From Pelagibacteraceae bacterium AG-470-E16 (GTDB lineage Bacteria > Pseudomonadota > Alphaproteobacteria > Pelagibacterales > Pelagibacteraceae): a stretch of DNA of 64,000 nucleotides. Below are positions 1 to 8,315 of this stretch, piece after piece; within the stretch, counting starts at the first letter, position 1; the number at the start of each line of letters is the position of its first letter. A program made the position numbers and the translations under genes. Under the pieces are notes generated by a model, which was not told the DNA's origin, ran no database searches, and worked only from the letters and a program-made list of their open reading frames with translations. Location of the stretch: the NCBI GenBank assembly GCA_003209195.1, contig QCSF01000001.1, positions 62,001-126,000 on the forward strand, read 5' to 3'.

Positions 1-373
1 CAAAATCTGAAGCATCTTTAAACAAAACTCTTGTTACATATTTTTTTCCAGTACTTTTTTTATAAACTTCCCATGTATCCTCTATAGCTTGGGAATAACC
101 TAACGAACTTGATTTTCTTTTCCAAGGAATAACCTTGAATAACTTTGTTCTTTCAGGTCTAGCAAGCCAATCATATCCACTTTCTTTTTTTATAATAGCC
201 ATTTGTAACTCAATTGGCGCTCCCCACTTTCTTTGAGAGGCATTTGCAAACTTGTACCATAAATATTTTTCATTAAATATAGCGCATGCATTAACAGTGT
301 TTTTTGGAATAGAACTGCAGGCAAAAATGAAAAAAAACGACAAAAATAAAAAATTTTTTTTTAACTGATTCAT
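1..373 (-). CDS. Putative lipoprotein with lytic-transglycosylase (SLT)-like domain, 3' part truncated by window edge
   Basis: Manual minus-strand translation from ATG at 371-373: MNQLKKNFLFLSFFFIFACSSIPKNTVNACAIFNEKYLWYKFANASQRKWGAPIELQMAIIKKESGYDW...SSSLGYSQAIEDTWEVYKKSTGKKYVTRVLFKDASDF; lipobox-like FIFAC and SLT-like 'IKKESGYDW..GYSQ'. Confidence 0.7.
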   Translation of the reverse strand, partial: MNQLKKNFLFLSFFFIFACSSIPKNTVNACAIFNEKYLWYKFANASQRKWGAPIELQMAIIKKESGYDWLARPERTKLFKVIPWKRKSSSLGYSQAIEDTWEVYKKSTGKKYVTRVLFKDASDF

Positions 374-413
374 TAAATGATATAATAAAATACAATTTAT
401 ATGAGTAAAGAAA

Positions 414-1868
414 ATGATAGAAAAACTAGGATTTAATTTTGAAAATACTTACGCCAGTTTGCCTGAAATTATGGCAACGAAAATATCTCCTACTACAGTA
501 AAAAAACCAGAATTAGTAATTTTAAATCAGACATTAGCTAATTCTTTAGGACTTGATTTCTCTAAAGTTTCGGATAATCAAAGTGCAGAAATATTATCTG
601 GAAATAAACTTATCAAAGGTTCTATTCCACTAGCACAAGCTTATTGCGGTCATCAATTTGGTAGCTTTGTTATGCTAGGAGATGGGAGAGCCATTTTATT
701 AGGAGAACACTTAGACTCAAAAAAACAAAGATGGGATATACAATTAAAAGGTTCTGGTAAAACACCTTACTCTAGGGGGGGGGATGGTCGAGCTGCATTA
801 AGTCCTATGCTTAGGGAATATATTATTAGTGAAGCAATTCATTTTATGAATATTCCGACAACAAGGAGTTTAGCAGTTGTTAAGACAGGTGAGGATGTGT
901 TGAGAGAAACTTTACAACAAGGAGCAGTTTTAACACGTATTGCTTCCTCTCATTTACGAGTAGGCACATTTCAATATATTGCTTCAAAACAAGATATAAC
1001 TACACTTAAAACTTTAGTTAATTATTCTATTGAGCGTCATTATCCAGAATTATTTCAAGCACAAAATAAAGCAATTGCGTTGTTTAACTCTGTAATGAAA
1101 AGACAAATAAAACTTATAGTAAATTGGATGCGTGTTTCTTTTATTCATGGTGTAATGAATACAGATAATATGTCAATTTCAGGTGAAAGTATTGATTATG
1201 GCCCATGCGCGTTCATGGATCACTATGATGCCAAAACGGTATTCAGTTCTATAGATCACTATGGTCGTTACGCATTTGGTAGTCAACCAATTATTGGACA
1301 ATGGAATTTAGCAAGATTTCTAGAAAGTCTATTTCCTCTTCTCGATCGAAATGAAAAAAAAGCTGAAAAAATCGCCAATGTATTGATCAAAAAATATGAA
1401 AATTTGTTTGCTGAGGAATATCATCAGATGATGAAAAATAAACTAGGTATGATTTCAGATGAAGATCAAGATAAAAATATGATGAGTGATTTATTTAAAA
1501 TGATGCATAAAAATCAAGCCGATTACAATAATACATTTAGGTATTTGATTAATGGAAAATTCCCACAAGGAAAACTTCTAAATGATCCAGACTTTATTAT
1601 TTGGGAAGCGCAGTGGAAAAAACGTCTGTCTAAAAATCAAAATAGTGAGGACGCTTATCAATTAATGATGAAACATAATCCTGTATTTATTCCAAGAAAT
1701 CATAAGGTTGAGCAAGCGCTAGCAGCAGCGGATAAAGGTGATATGTCAAAATTTTTATCTTTGTATGAGGTTATCACAAAGCCTTATGTTGAAAATGCCG
1801 ATCTTGAAGAATACGCAAAACCTGCTCCGGCATCAGATCGTGTATATAAAACATATTGCGGAACTTAG
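414..1868 (+). CDS. selO: Protein adenylyltransferase SelO (YdiU/UPF0061 family)
   Basis: AYCGHQFGSFVMLGDGRAILLGE, WDIQLKGSGKTPYSRGGDGRAALSPMLREYIISEAIHFMNIPTTRSLAVV, HGVMNTDNMSISGESIDYGPCAFMD motifs. Confidence 0.95.
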   Translation: MIEKLGFNFENTYASLPEIMATKISPTTVKKPELVILNQTLANSLGLDFSKVSDNQSAEILSGNKLIKGSIPLAQAYCGHQFGSFVMLGDGRAILLGEHLDSKKQRWDIQLKGSGKTPYSRGGDGRAALSPMLREYIISEAIHFMNIPTTRSLAVVKTGEDVLRETLQQGAVLTRIASSHLRVGTFQYIASKQDITTLKTLVNYSIERHYPELFQAQNKAIALFNSVMKRQIKLIVNWMRVSFIHGVMNTDNMSISGESIDYGPCAFMDHYDAKTVFSSIDHYGRYAFGSQPIIGQWNLARFLESLFPLLDRNEKKAEKIANVLIKKYENLFAEEYHQMMKNKLGMISDEDQDKNMMSDLFKMMHKNQADYNNTFRYLINGKFPQGKLLNDPDFIIWEAQWKKRLSKNQNSEDAYQLMMKHNPVFIPRNHKVEQALAAADKGDMSKFLSLYEVITKPYVENADLEEYAKPAPASDRVYKTYCGT

Positions 1869-1889
1869 TTATTATTTTAAAGTAAAACA

Positions 1890-1988
1890 ATGAATATTAA
1901 AAAAATTAATAAAACAAGAAAAAAACTTACAAAATTTATTAATAAAGTTAATAAATTTAATAAAAAAAAAAAGAAAGGAAAAAAATGA
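1890..1988 (+). CDS. Possible 32-aa Lys-rich mini-ORF overlapping (ATGA) the next gene
   Basis: Manual translation MNIKKINKTRKKLTKFINKVNKFNKKKKKGKK*; stop overlaps ATG of 1985 ORF. Could be an A-rich spacer that is open by chance. Confidence 0.25.
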   Translation: MNIKKINKTRKKLTKFINKVNKFNKKKKKGKK

Positions 1989-2374
1989 GCGAACAGATTA
2001 TTATGAATCTTATATCTTTAGTATTGGGTATTATGTTATTTTTTTCATTTATCTTAGCTCCGATGATTTTTAAAGTTTTGTCACCAGAAAACGCTGGTAT
2101 ATTCGTACGTGCAATTTTTCCTTATTATTATTTAGTAAATTTACTTATACTTGGTGTGATTTCTATTTTTTATATTTTTTATAAAACATTTACCTTAGAC
2201 TTTTATTTAATCTTAACTACAGCATTATTGTTTCTTTTTAACTTAATTTTTTTAATGCCTAAAATTAATCAACACAAAGACCAAAAAAATGAAAGGGCTT
2301 TTAAAATCTCTCATTTTATTTCTGTGATTATAAACTTTTCACAACTTATCGCTCTCGGTATTATATTAATATAA
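1985..2374 (+). CDS. DUF4149/TMEM205-like membrane protein
   Basis: 129 aa, four hydrophobic helices, 'LGIMLFFSFILAPMIFKVL' pattern; RBS AGAAAGGA upstream. Confidence 0.6.
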   Translation: MSEQIIMNLISLVLGIMLFFSFILAPMIFKVLSPENAGIFVRAIFPYYYLVNLLILGVISIFYIFYKTFTLDFYLILTTALLFLFNLIFLMPKINQHKDQKNERAFKISHFISVIINFSQLIALGIILI

Positions 2375-2395
2375 AAGATTTAATACTTAGGCGCT

Positions 2396-2698
2396 TTAAG
2401 CGATTCTGTTCTTAAAATTATTTAAAATACTCTCTACTTTTTTATAGTTCCCAGAAAGTGAATTTTTTGTATCAATATAATACCTGTCAAGCTTGTTCAT
2501 ATCATAATTGATTTCTTCAAAAATTTTTATTGCTTCATCGTGACTTCTCTTAAGTTCAAATGCCAATCCTTTTAGTTTGGCGTCGTTACTTTCTTCAGCA
2601 ATTTTTTTGGAAATTATACTTGCCCTTTTTAACAAAGCGAAAGCTTCTTCCTCTTTCTTTACATCTTTCTTTTTAAAAATATTTAAAAATGAAAACAT
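2396..2698 (-). CDS. Hypothetical protein
   Basis: 100-aa ORF, no family recognised. Confidence 0.5.
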   Translation of the reverse strand: MFSFLNIFKKKDVKKEEEAFALLKRASIISKKIAEESNDAKLKGLAFELKRSHDEAIKIFEEINYDMNKLDRYYIDTKNSLSGNYKKVESILNNFKNRIA

Positions 2699-2729
2699 TA
2701 AGAATATACTATGATGATTTGTTAAAAAT

Positions 2730-2963
2730 TTAAACTGATTTAGATTTAAAGTTTTTAGTCCACATTTTATCTAATATGTAATACCAAAAACCATTTATTG
2801 TTGGCTCTACCATAGCCACTAAGCCGGCTTCAAATAAACTAGCACCTGTTAAAACAGATACAACTGTCATTGCAATAATTACATGACCACAGGTATAAAC
2901 TAATGCTCTACCCAAGCTCGTGCCTGCAATCACATTAAAAATTTCTTTTTTTAATTCTGTCAT
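2730..2963 (-). CDS. DUF2061-like small membrane protein
   Basis: GRALVYTCGHVIIAMTVV...FEAGLVAMVEPTINGFWYYILDKMW pattern. Confidence 0.65.
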   Translation of the reverse strand: MTELKKEIFNVIAGTSLGRALVYTCGHVIIAMTVVSVLTGASLFEAGLVAMVEPTINGFWYYILDKMWTKNFKSKSV

Positions 2964-3029
2964 AAAGTTTAGCCTTGGCTAAACTTATTACTTGTCATTC
3001 AAAAAAGCAAATGCTAATTTAAGATTAAT

Positions 3030-3458
3030 TTGGTAAAAATTATGAAAATATCTAGATCTAGTAGTCCAGAAAACTTTAGCACCACTAAAACCAGAAAAAA
3101 TATCGAACTTTTTGAGGATTATGTTGAAGCTATTAACGAAATTAATTTCAACAAAGGTTTCGTAAAGAATGTAGATCTTTGTAAATACTTTGGTGTTTCA
3201 AACGCTACAGTGTGCAAGAATATAAAAAGATTAATTAAAGAAGAGCTGGTTGAAAGTGAAAAGTATAGAAGTATTTTTTTAACAAAAGCCGGAAAAATAT
3301 TAGCTGAGAAGTCAAATACAAGACATGAAGTACTTTATAAATTTTTAACTAAACTTGGAGTACCAATTAGAATAGCTGAGATTGATTCTGAAGGTATGGA
3401 GCATCATGTCAGTAAGGAAACTCTTAATATTATGAAAAAATTTAATAATTCTAATTAA
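3030..3458 (+). CDS. DtxR/MntR-family metal-dependent transcriptional regulator
   Basis: N-terminal wHTH 'VDLCKYFGVSNATVCKNIKRLIKEELVE', 'HEVLYKFLTKLGVPIRIAEIDSEGMEHHVS' typical of the MntR group. Confidence 0.8.
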   Translation: MVKIMKISRSSSPENFSTTKTRKNIELFEDYVEAINEINFNKGFVKNVDLCKYFGVSNATVCKNIKRLIKEELVESEKYRSIFLTKAGKILAEKSNTRHEVLYKFLTKLGVPIRIAEIDSEGMEHHVSKETLNIMKKFNNSN

Positions 3459-4464
3459 CTACGCTGTACTGATAACCAAACCATTTAATTAATCCACCTG
3501 CTGCTGGCATTGTACAATTAACCCGTCCTCGTCTTTTTTTAAATGGCAAATCAAAAATTAATTCAACTTCACTGTCACTAATAAAGTTTAATTTGGTATT
3601 TTTCCAGCTTCCGCCTGAATTATCAAAACAATTAATACTTTTCACGTTTTCGTTAAATTCTAATTTCATGTTTGTAGGGTTATTTTTTGAATTCAAAAGA
3701 ATTGTTCTTGGTTCATATGACTTTAAATTAAAAGCCCTAGATCTTAGAATACTTTTAAATCGTTTTAACTTTCCATAATTTTCATTTAAGCTAAATCTTG
3801 GCAGATAGTAGATATTTTCATTTAAACTTATGACGCCTGAATGCTGGCCAAAAATAATTTTATATTTAAATGTTTTAATAAGTTCTATTAAATCCGAACT
3901 TGTTTCACCAAATGTATGAGCATATAAATCTGGAATAAATTTTAATTCTTTTAAATAATTTTTATGTGATTTTTCTATATCCTTTTTCACCTCACTAATT
4001 TTCATATCAACAAAATACTCGTGACTCCAAGAATGACCACCGATAGTTACTAAACCAGAGTTTTTTAATTCTCTAATTTGATCCCAAGTCATGTAGTTTG
4101 GATGATTGTTATTTATTTCTCTTGTGTTAACAAAAATAATAAAAGGAATTTTTTTTTCTTTTAATATAGGCCAGGCATTCTCGTAAAAGCTTTTAAAAGA
4201 GTCATCTACGGTAAGAAGAATATATCTTTTTTCAAATTTCTCTCTCTTAAGTATTTTTCTTTTAAATATAGATGGATTGATAAACTCCATACCGCTTTTT
4301 TCAATTTCATTAATATGGTTTTGAAACATTTCTACAGAAACATTGGTGCTCGGATATTTTGCCTCTCCTACGCGATGATACATTAAAGAGATAATACCCA
4401 TTTCATCCGAAACTGATTGAAGCGGAATAAAAGAAAATAAAAAAATAAATATAACTTTTCTCAT
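3451..4464 (-). CDS. Polysaccharide deacetylase (NodB-homology) family protein
   Basis: LMYHRVGE, ILLTVDDSFKSFYENAWPIL, GGHSWSHEYF motifs; signal peptide. Confidence 0.85.
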   Translation of the reverse strand: MRKVIFIFLFSFIPLQSVSDEMGIISLMYHRVGEAKYPSTNVSVEMFQNHINEIEKSGMEFINPSIFKRKILKREKFEKRYILLTVDDSFKSFYENAWPILKEKKIPFIIFVNTREINNNHPNYMTWDQIRELKNSGLVTIGGHSWSHEYFVDMKISEVKKDIEKSHKNYLKELKFIPDLYAHTFGETSSDLIELIKTFKYKIIFGQHSGVISLNENIYYLPRFSLNENYGKLKRFKSILRSRAFNLKSYEPRTILLNSKNNPTNMKLEFNENVKSINCFDNSGGSWKNTKLNFISDSEVELIFDLPFKKRRGRVNCTMPAAGGLIKWFGYQYSVVN

Positions 4465-5144
4465 TTATTTAATTCGTATCCTTTATTTAAATCATACCCT
4501 TTAAGTTTATATTCCCATTTTCCTTTTTTATATAACTCCTGATGCACTATCATATTAGTTTTTTTATCGAACCATATTTGAGTTTTAAGTTCTTTACCTC
4601 TTATATCGAAGACTTTTGTATCAAAAGTTTGATTTAAAACTGTAAGCTTTTCTTCTTTCAAAAATCTTACTTTTTGATCTTGTATTTTGCAAGTAATTCC
4701 AGAAACTTGAATTGGAACAGTAAGAATATCATGATTCCAATAAGATGAAATTAAAAATAGTTTTTCAAAAAATCCATTATATTTTGTTCCATTAATTTTA
4801 TATTTATTTTTTTTTAGCACTATGTCACAAAATTTTGACTTTCCGTTATCGTCGGTTATTGATTTAAAACTGACTAATTTTCCTGATTTATTGTAAATTT
4901 CAGTACCTTTAGACTGATATTTATAAAGTGTGATACCAAATTTTTTAATTCCAAATTCAATAGTATTTTTTACTTCTACATTTCCATTTTTATTCCATTT
5001 AAAATTAATTAAATGTGTGCCTGCATACTTGGCGTTACGATAAATTTCAAATTCTAGATTCTGAATATTAGAGTGATGAAATATATGAGCATTGCAAAAA
5101 CCTATATTTAATGTGATCAATAAAAAGTATATAAATGTCTTCAT
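4461..5144 (-). CDS. DUF6134-like secreted protein
   Basis: 227 aa, signal peptide, 'FEIYRNAKYAGTHLINFKWNKNGNVEVKN'; 4-nt overlap with deacetylase. Confidence 0.5.
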   Translation of the reverse strand: MKTFIYFLLITLNIGFCNAHIFHHSNIQNLEFEIYRNAKYAGTHLINFKWNKNGNVEVKNTIEFGIKKFGITLYKYQSKGTEIYNKSGKLVSFKSITDDNGKSKFCDIVLKKNKYKINGTKYNGFFEKLFLISSYWNHDILTVPIQVSGITCKIQDQKVRFLKEEKLTVLNQTFDTKVFDIRGKELKTQIWFDKKTNMIVHQELYKKGKWEYKLKGYDLNKGYELNK

Positions 5145-5198
5145 TTAATATTCATATCTTGTAATGAAAATTCTTAAAAGTAAAAGAGATCTTATTTT

Positions 5199-6107
5199 AT
5201 GTCATTAGATGTATTTTTAAAATTAATTGAAGTAATTTTTCCAGTATTTTTCATAATTGGAATAGGTTATTTGTTTGGTAAAAAAAACCCTAATTTTAAT
5301 AATGGCATTATTACATCTTTTGCAGGCAAAATTGGGGTACCCTCACTATTATTTTACTCGCTGGCAGCATCTAGTACTTTGAATTTTCATACTTTTATTA
5401 AGTTTGGATTTATAACGTTTCTATTAGTTGGCTGTTTCGCAATAATTGGAATTATAATACTCAAGATTTTAAGAAGAGATATAGTATCAGAATTGAGTCC
5501 AATAATTTTACCTAATACCGCGAATTTAGGATTACCTATCTGCTTATTCGCCTATGGAGAAAAAGGTTTTTCAATAGCAAGTTCAATTGCTGTTATAGTG
5601 ATGTTTTTGCATTTCACATTAGGAATTTTTATTGCTAGTAAAAAATTTAGCTTAAAGCCTCTTTTGGAATCTATACCAATGTATATTTTATTATTATCTA
5701 GCTTGATGCTTTACTATGAGATTGAAGCTCCAATTTTTTTAGTAAATACGACAATGCTGATAGGTTATGCTGCTATTTTTTTAATACTAACCTCACTCGG
5801 CTTTACTTTAAGTGGACTTAAAACTAAAAATTTTAAAAAAAACCTCGTAATATCTTTAACTAGATTAACCATTGGTCCAATAATTGCTATAATCATAATT
5901 AAATATTTTAAATTAACAGGTTATGAAGCTGGTGTCCTGTTGATTTGTGCATCAATGCCATCAGCTATATTAAATTTTCTTTTGGCAAAAATGTATTCTA
6001 CCAAGGAGAATTCGGATAACATTGCTTCTGTTATTGTGATAACTACAACTTTAGGATTTTTTACAATTCCAATTATTGTTTTTTTATCTTTAAAGTTTTT
6101 TAATTAA
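5199..6107 (+). CDS. AEC-family (auxin efflux carrier-like) transporter
   Basis: FFIIGIGYLFGKKNP, NTANLGLPICLFAYGEKG, MPSAILNFLLAKMY. Confidence 0.85.
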   Translation: MSLDVFLKLIEVIFPVFFIIGIGYLFGKKNPNFNNGIITSFAGKIGVPSLLFYSLAASSTLNFHTFIKFGFITFLLVGCFAIIGIIILKILRRDIVSELSPIILPNTANLGLPICLFAYGEKGFSIASSIAVIVMFLHFTLGIFIASKKFSLKPLLESIPMYILLLSSLMLYYEIEAPIFLVNTTMLIGYAAIFLILTSLGFTLSGLKTKNFKKNLVISLTRLTIGPIIAIIIIKYFKLTGYEAGVLLICASMPSAILNFLLAKMYSTKENSDNIASVIVITTTLGFFTIPIIVFLSLKFFN

Positions 6108-6410
6108 TTATTTTTTTGGTTCTTTCTTTGACTCTTTTTCTGTGGGTGATTTTTGTGGAGAACTACTCATATTATTTTGTTGCAAATATTTACCAACATA
6201 TCCTCTGTTATATGTAAACAAATATGGGTCTTGTCTGACTAATCCTGCACAATATGCTGTTGTATCATCAGTTTTAATTCCCTTTGATTGGATATCCTTT
6301 TTACAATTATTTAAATATCTTACATCTCTATATTGCTCTTCGATTTGTAGTCCTAAAAACATTGCGAGCATAATTGCAATAATAAATAATAATATATTTG
6401 TGCCTTTCAT
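6108..6410 (-). CDS. Hypothetical protein with N-terminal TM segment
   Basis: 100-aa ORF abutting upstream stop. Confidence 0.45.
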   Translation of the reverse strand: MKGTNILLFIIAIMLAMFLGLQIEEQYRDVRYLNNCKKDIQSKGIKTDDTTAYCAGLVRQDPYLFTYNRGYVGKYLQQNNMSSSPQKSPTEKESKKEPKK

Positions 6411-6498
6411 AATTCTTGTAGGTATTTTGTATCGACTAAGATGTCAATTTAATTGGGGCGAGTAATATGTCAAAAAAAAACTACATAATTAAATACTC

Positions 6499-6649
6499 TT
6501 TAAGTTCGGGTTTATTATATAGTCTTCAGAGTGTGCACGAATATTGCACTCACGCAATGTTACAAGCATTCGAGGTATAGAGTTCTCTGGCTGTTGCTGG
6601 TTTAAGGCATCAATTGTGAAACTCTATAAAACTTAGATTTCTCCTTAAA
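6499..6649 (+). ncRNA. Candidate structured RNA of unknown class
   Basis: Hairpin AATATTGC(6540-6547)/GCAATGTT(6554-6561) with a U-G pair compatible with + strand RNA; ATAGAGTT(6577-6584)/AACTCTAT(6620-6627); possible closing TTTAAG(6499-6504)/CTTAAA(6644-6649); no long ORF. Confidence 0.35.
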
Positions 6650-6811
6650 CTAATTGTTAAACCTTTTAACTCATGACTGTAAATTATTTTTTTACCATAT
6701 TATATGGTTTTGTTGCACACATTAGTTATGCAAATTATGCATATATTGTTTTGTACCCTTTTTTTCAAGTGTAAAAAGATGTATTCTTAAATTAACATTA
6801 AAGGAGTTATC

Positions 6812-7363
6812 ATGAGTCATTGCGAAAAAATCGAGGGTATTAAAGATCCTGATAATGAGTCGAAAAGTTACATATTTAACCATATGATGCTTAGAATTAA
6901 AGATCCAAAGAAATCATTAGAATTTTATTCAAAAATAATGGGAATGAGAATGGTAAAAAAATTTGATTTTCCCTCAATGAAATTCTCTTTATACTTTTTA
7001 GGTAATCTATCAGATGAGGAAGTAAAAAATGTTCCAGCAGATTCTTATGAAAGATCAGTTTGGACGTTTAAACAAAAGGGCCTTTTAGAATTGACGCATA
7101 ATTGGGGTGCGGAAAACGACGACAGCGTAAAATTTCACGATGGAAATGTTGAGCCAAAAGGGTTTGGTCATATTTGTTTTTCGGTACCTGATGTTTACGC
7201 AGCGTGTAAAAGGTTTGAGCAATATAAAATGGAATTTATCAAAAAGCCTGACGATGGATCGATGAAACCTTTGGCTTTTGTCAAGGATCCTGATGGCTAT
7301 TGGATAGAGATAATAGAAGCAAATGCAACTGCTAATATTGCGAAAAAATTAGGCAAAATTTAA
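6812..7363 (+). CDS. gloA: Lactoylglutathione lyase (glyoxalase I)
   Basis: NHMMLRIKDPKKSLEFYSKIMGMRMVKKFDFPSMKFSLYFLG, LELTHNWG, GFGHICFSVPDVY, KDPDGYWIEII. Confidence 0.95.
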   Translation: MSHCEKIEGIKDPDNESKSYIFNHMMLRIKDPKKSLEFYSKIMGMRMVKKFDFPSMKFSLYFLGNLSDEEVKNVPADSYERSVWTFKQKGLLELTHNWGAENDDSVKFHDGNVEPKGFGHICFSVPDVYAACKRFEQYKMEFIKKPDDGSMKPLAFVKDPDGYWIEIIEANATANIAKKLGKI

Positions 7364-7728
7364 ATTAATTTTTAAAAAACAGCTTTAAAGTTAAACACAA
7401 AGAATACTTTTGCGTGAATTATAAAGTATATTGCAGGGCATTATTTTTGAAAATAATATACTTTAATTTTATTAAAATTTTTGTTAACGTTATAAAAAAT
7501 TAATTCTGTAAAATTTTATATCTTAATCTTTAAGAGAGGCTTAGTTTTAAACTCAATTTATATAAAAAAATTAATAAGACTTTATTATTTATAAGATTTA
7601 ATAAATCTTTGACTAGCAATACTAATTTATGGTAGTTTATTTTTAATAAATAGATTTTAAAAAAAGGGGGAGTTTTTGAAATTTATATTCTCTAGTTTCC
7701 TTTTTTTTAAAAAACAAGAAAGGAAAAA

Positions 7729-8301
7729 ATGACTATTACCAGAAGAAATCTTCTACTAGGTGCGGCATCTGCAATTGCTTATACTCAACTAAGTACTTTG
7801 CAAACAAAAGCAGATATTAAAATTGCATCAAAAGCAGGAGATCAACAAATGGTTGCGTCTATGTGTAGGGCGTTATACCCCCACAAACGTTTTGCAGAAA
7901 ACATCTACATGGATGTAGCTGCAGGTGCCATCAAAAAGGGAAACGCAGATACCGGATCTAAAATAATGTTTAGAGTTGGCTTAGATGGCTTACAGGCGAA
8001 AAAGTTTGATAAGCTCAGTTTTAAAAAGCAGACTAAATATTTGAAATCAATTGAAGGATCTCCGTTTTTTAATTTAGTTAGAGGTCACACGACTGTTGCA
8101 TTATATGATCATAAACAAGTATGGAAAATTCTCGGTTATGAAGGGGATAGTTTTAGCAAAGGTGGTTATAAAAAAGGTCAATACGATGATTTGGATTGGC
8201 TCCCAAATCCTAGGATCGAAGAACATCCTGATCTTGCTGCTTTTTTAAATGATAGTTCTCCAACAAAATATGCTTCAAGTAAAATAATTAAAACTAATTA
8301 A
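7729..8301 (+). CDS. Tat-exported small subunit, gluconate 2-dehydrogenase subunit 3-like
   Basis: Twin-arginine TRRNLLLGAASAIA N-terminus; directly upstream of a GMC oxidoreductase. Confidence 0.65.
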   Translation: MTITRRNLLLGAASAIAYTQLSTLQTKADIKIASKAGDQQMVASMCRALYPHKRFAENIYMDVAAGAIKKGNADTGSKIMFRVGLDGLQAKKFDKLSFKKQTKYLKSIEGSPFFNLVRGHTTVALYDHKQVWKILGYEGDSFSKGGYKKGQYDDLDWLPNPRIEEHPDLAAFLNDSSPTKYASSKIIKTN

Positions 8302-8315
8302 AGGGGAAAAGCATA

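Noticed and set aside
6142-6465. 107-aa plus-strand ORF
   Set aside because: Mostly antisense to the 6108-6410 minus ORF; no recognisable domain. The minus ORF has a plausible TM N-terminus, though neither is strongly supported.
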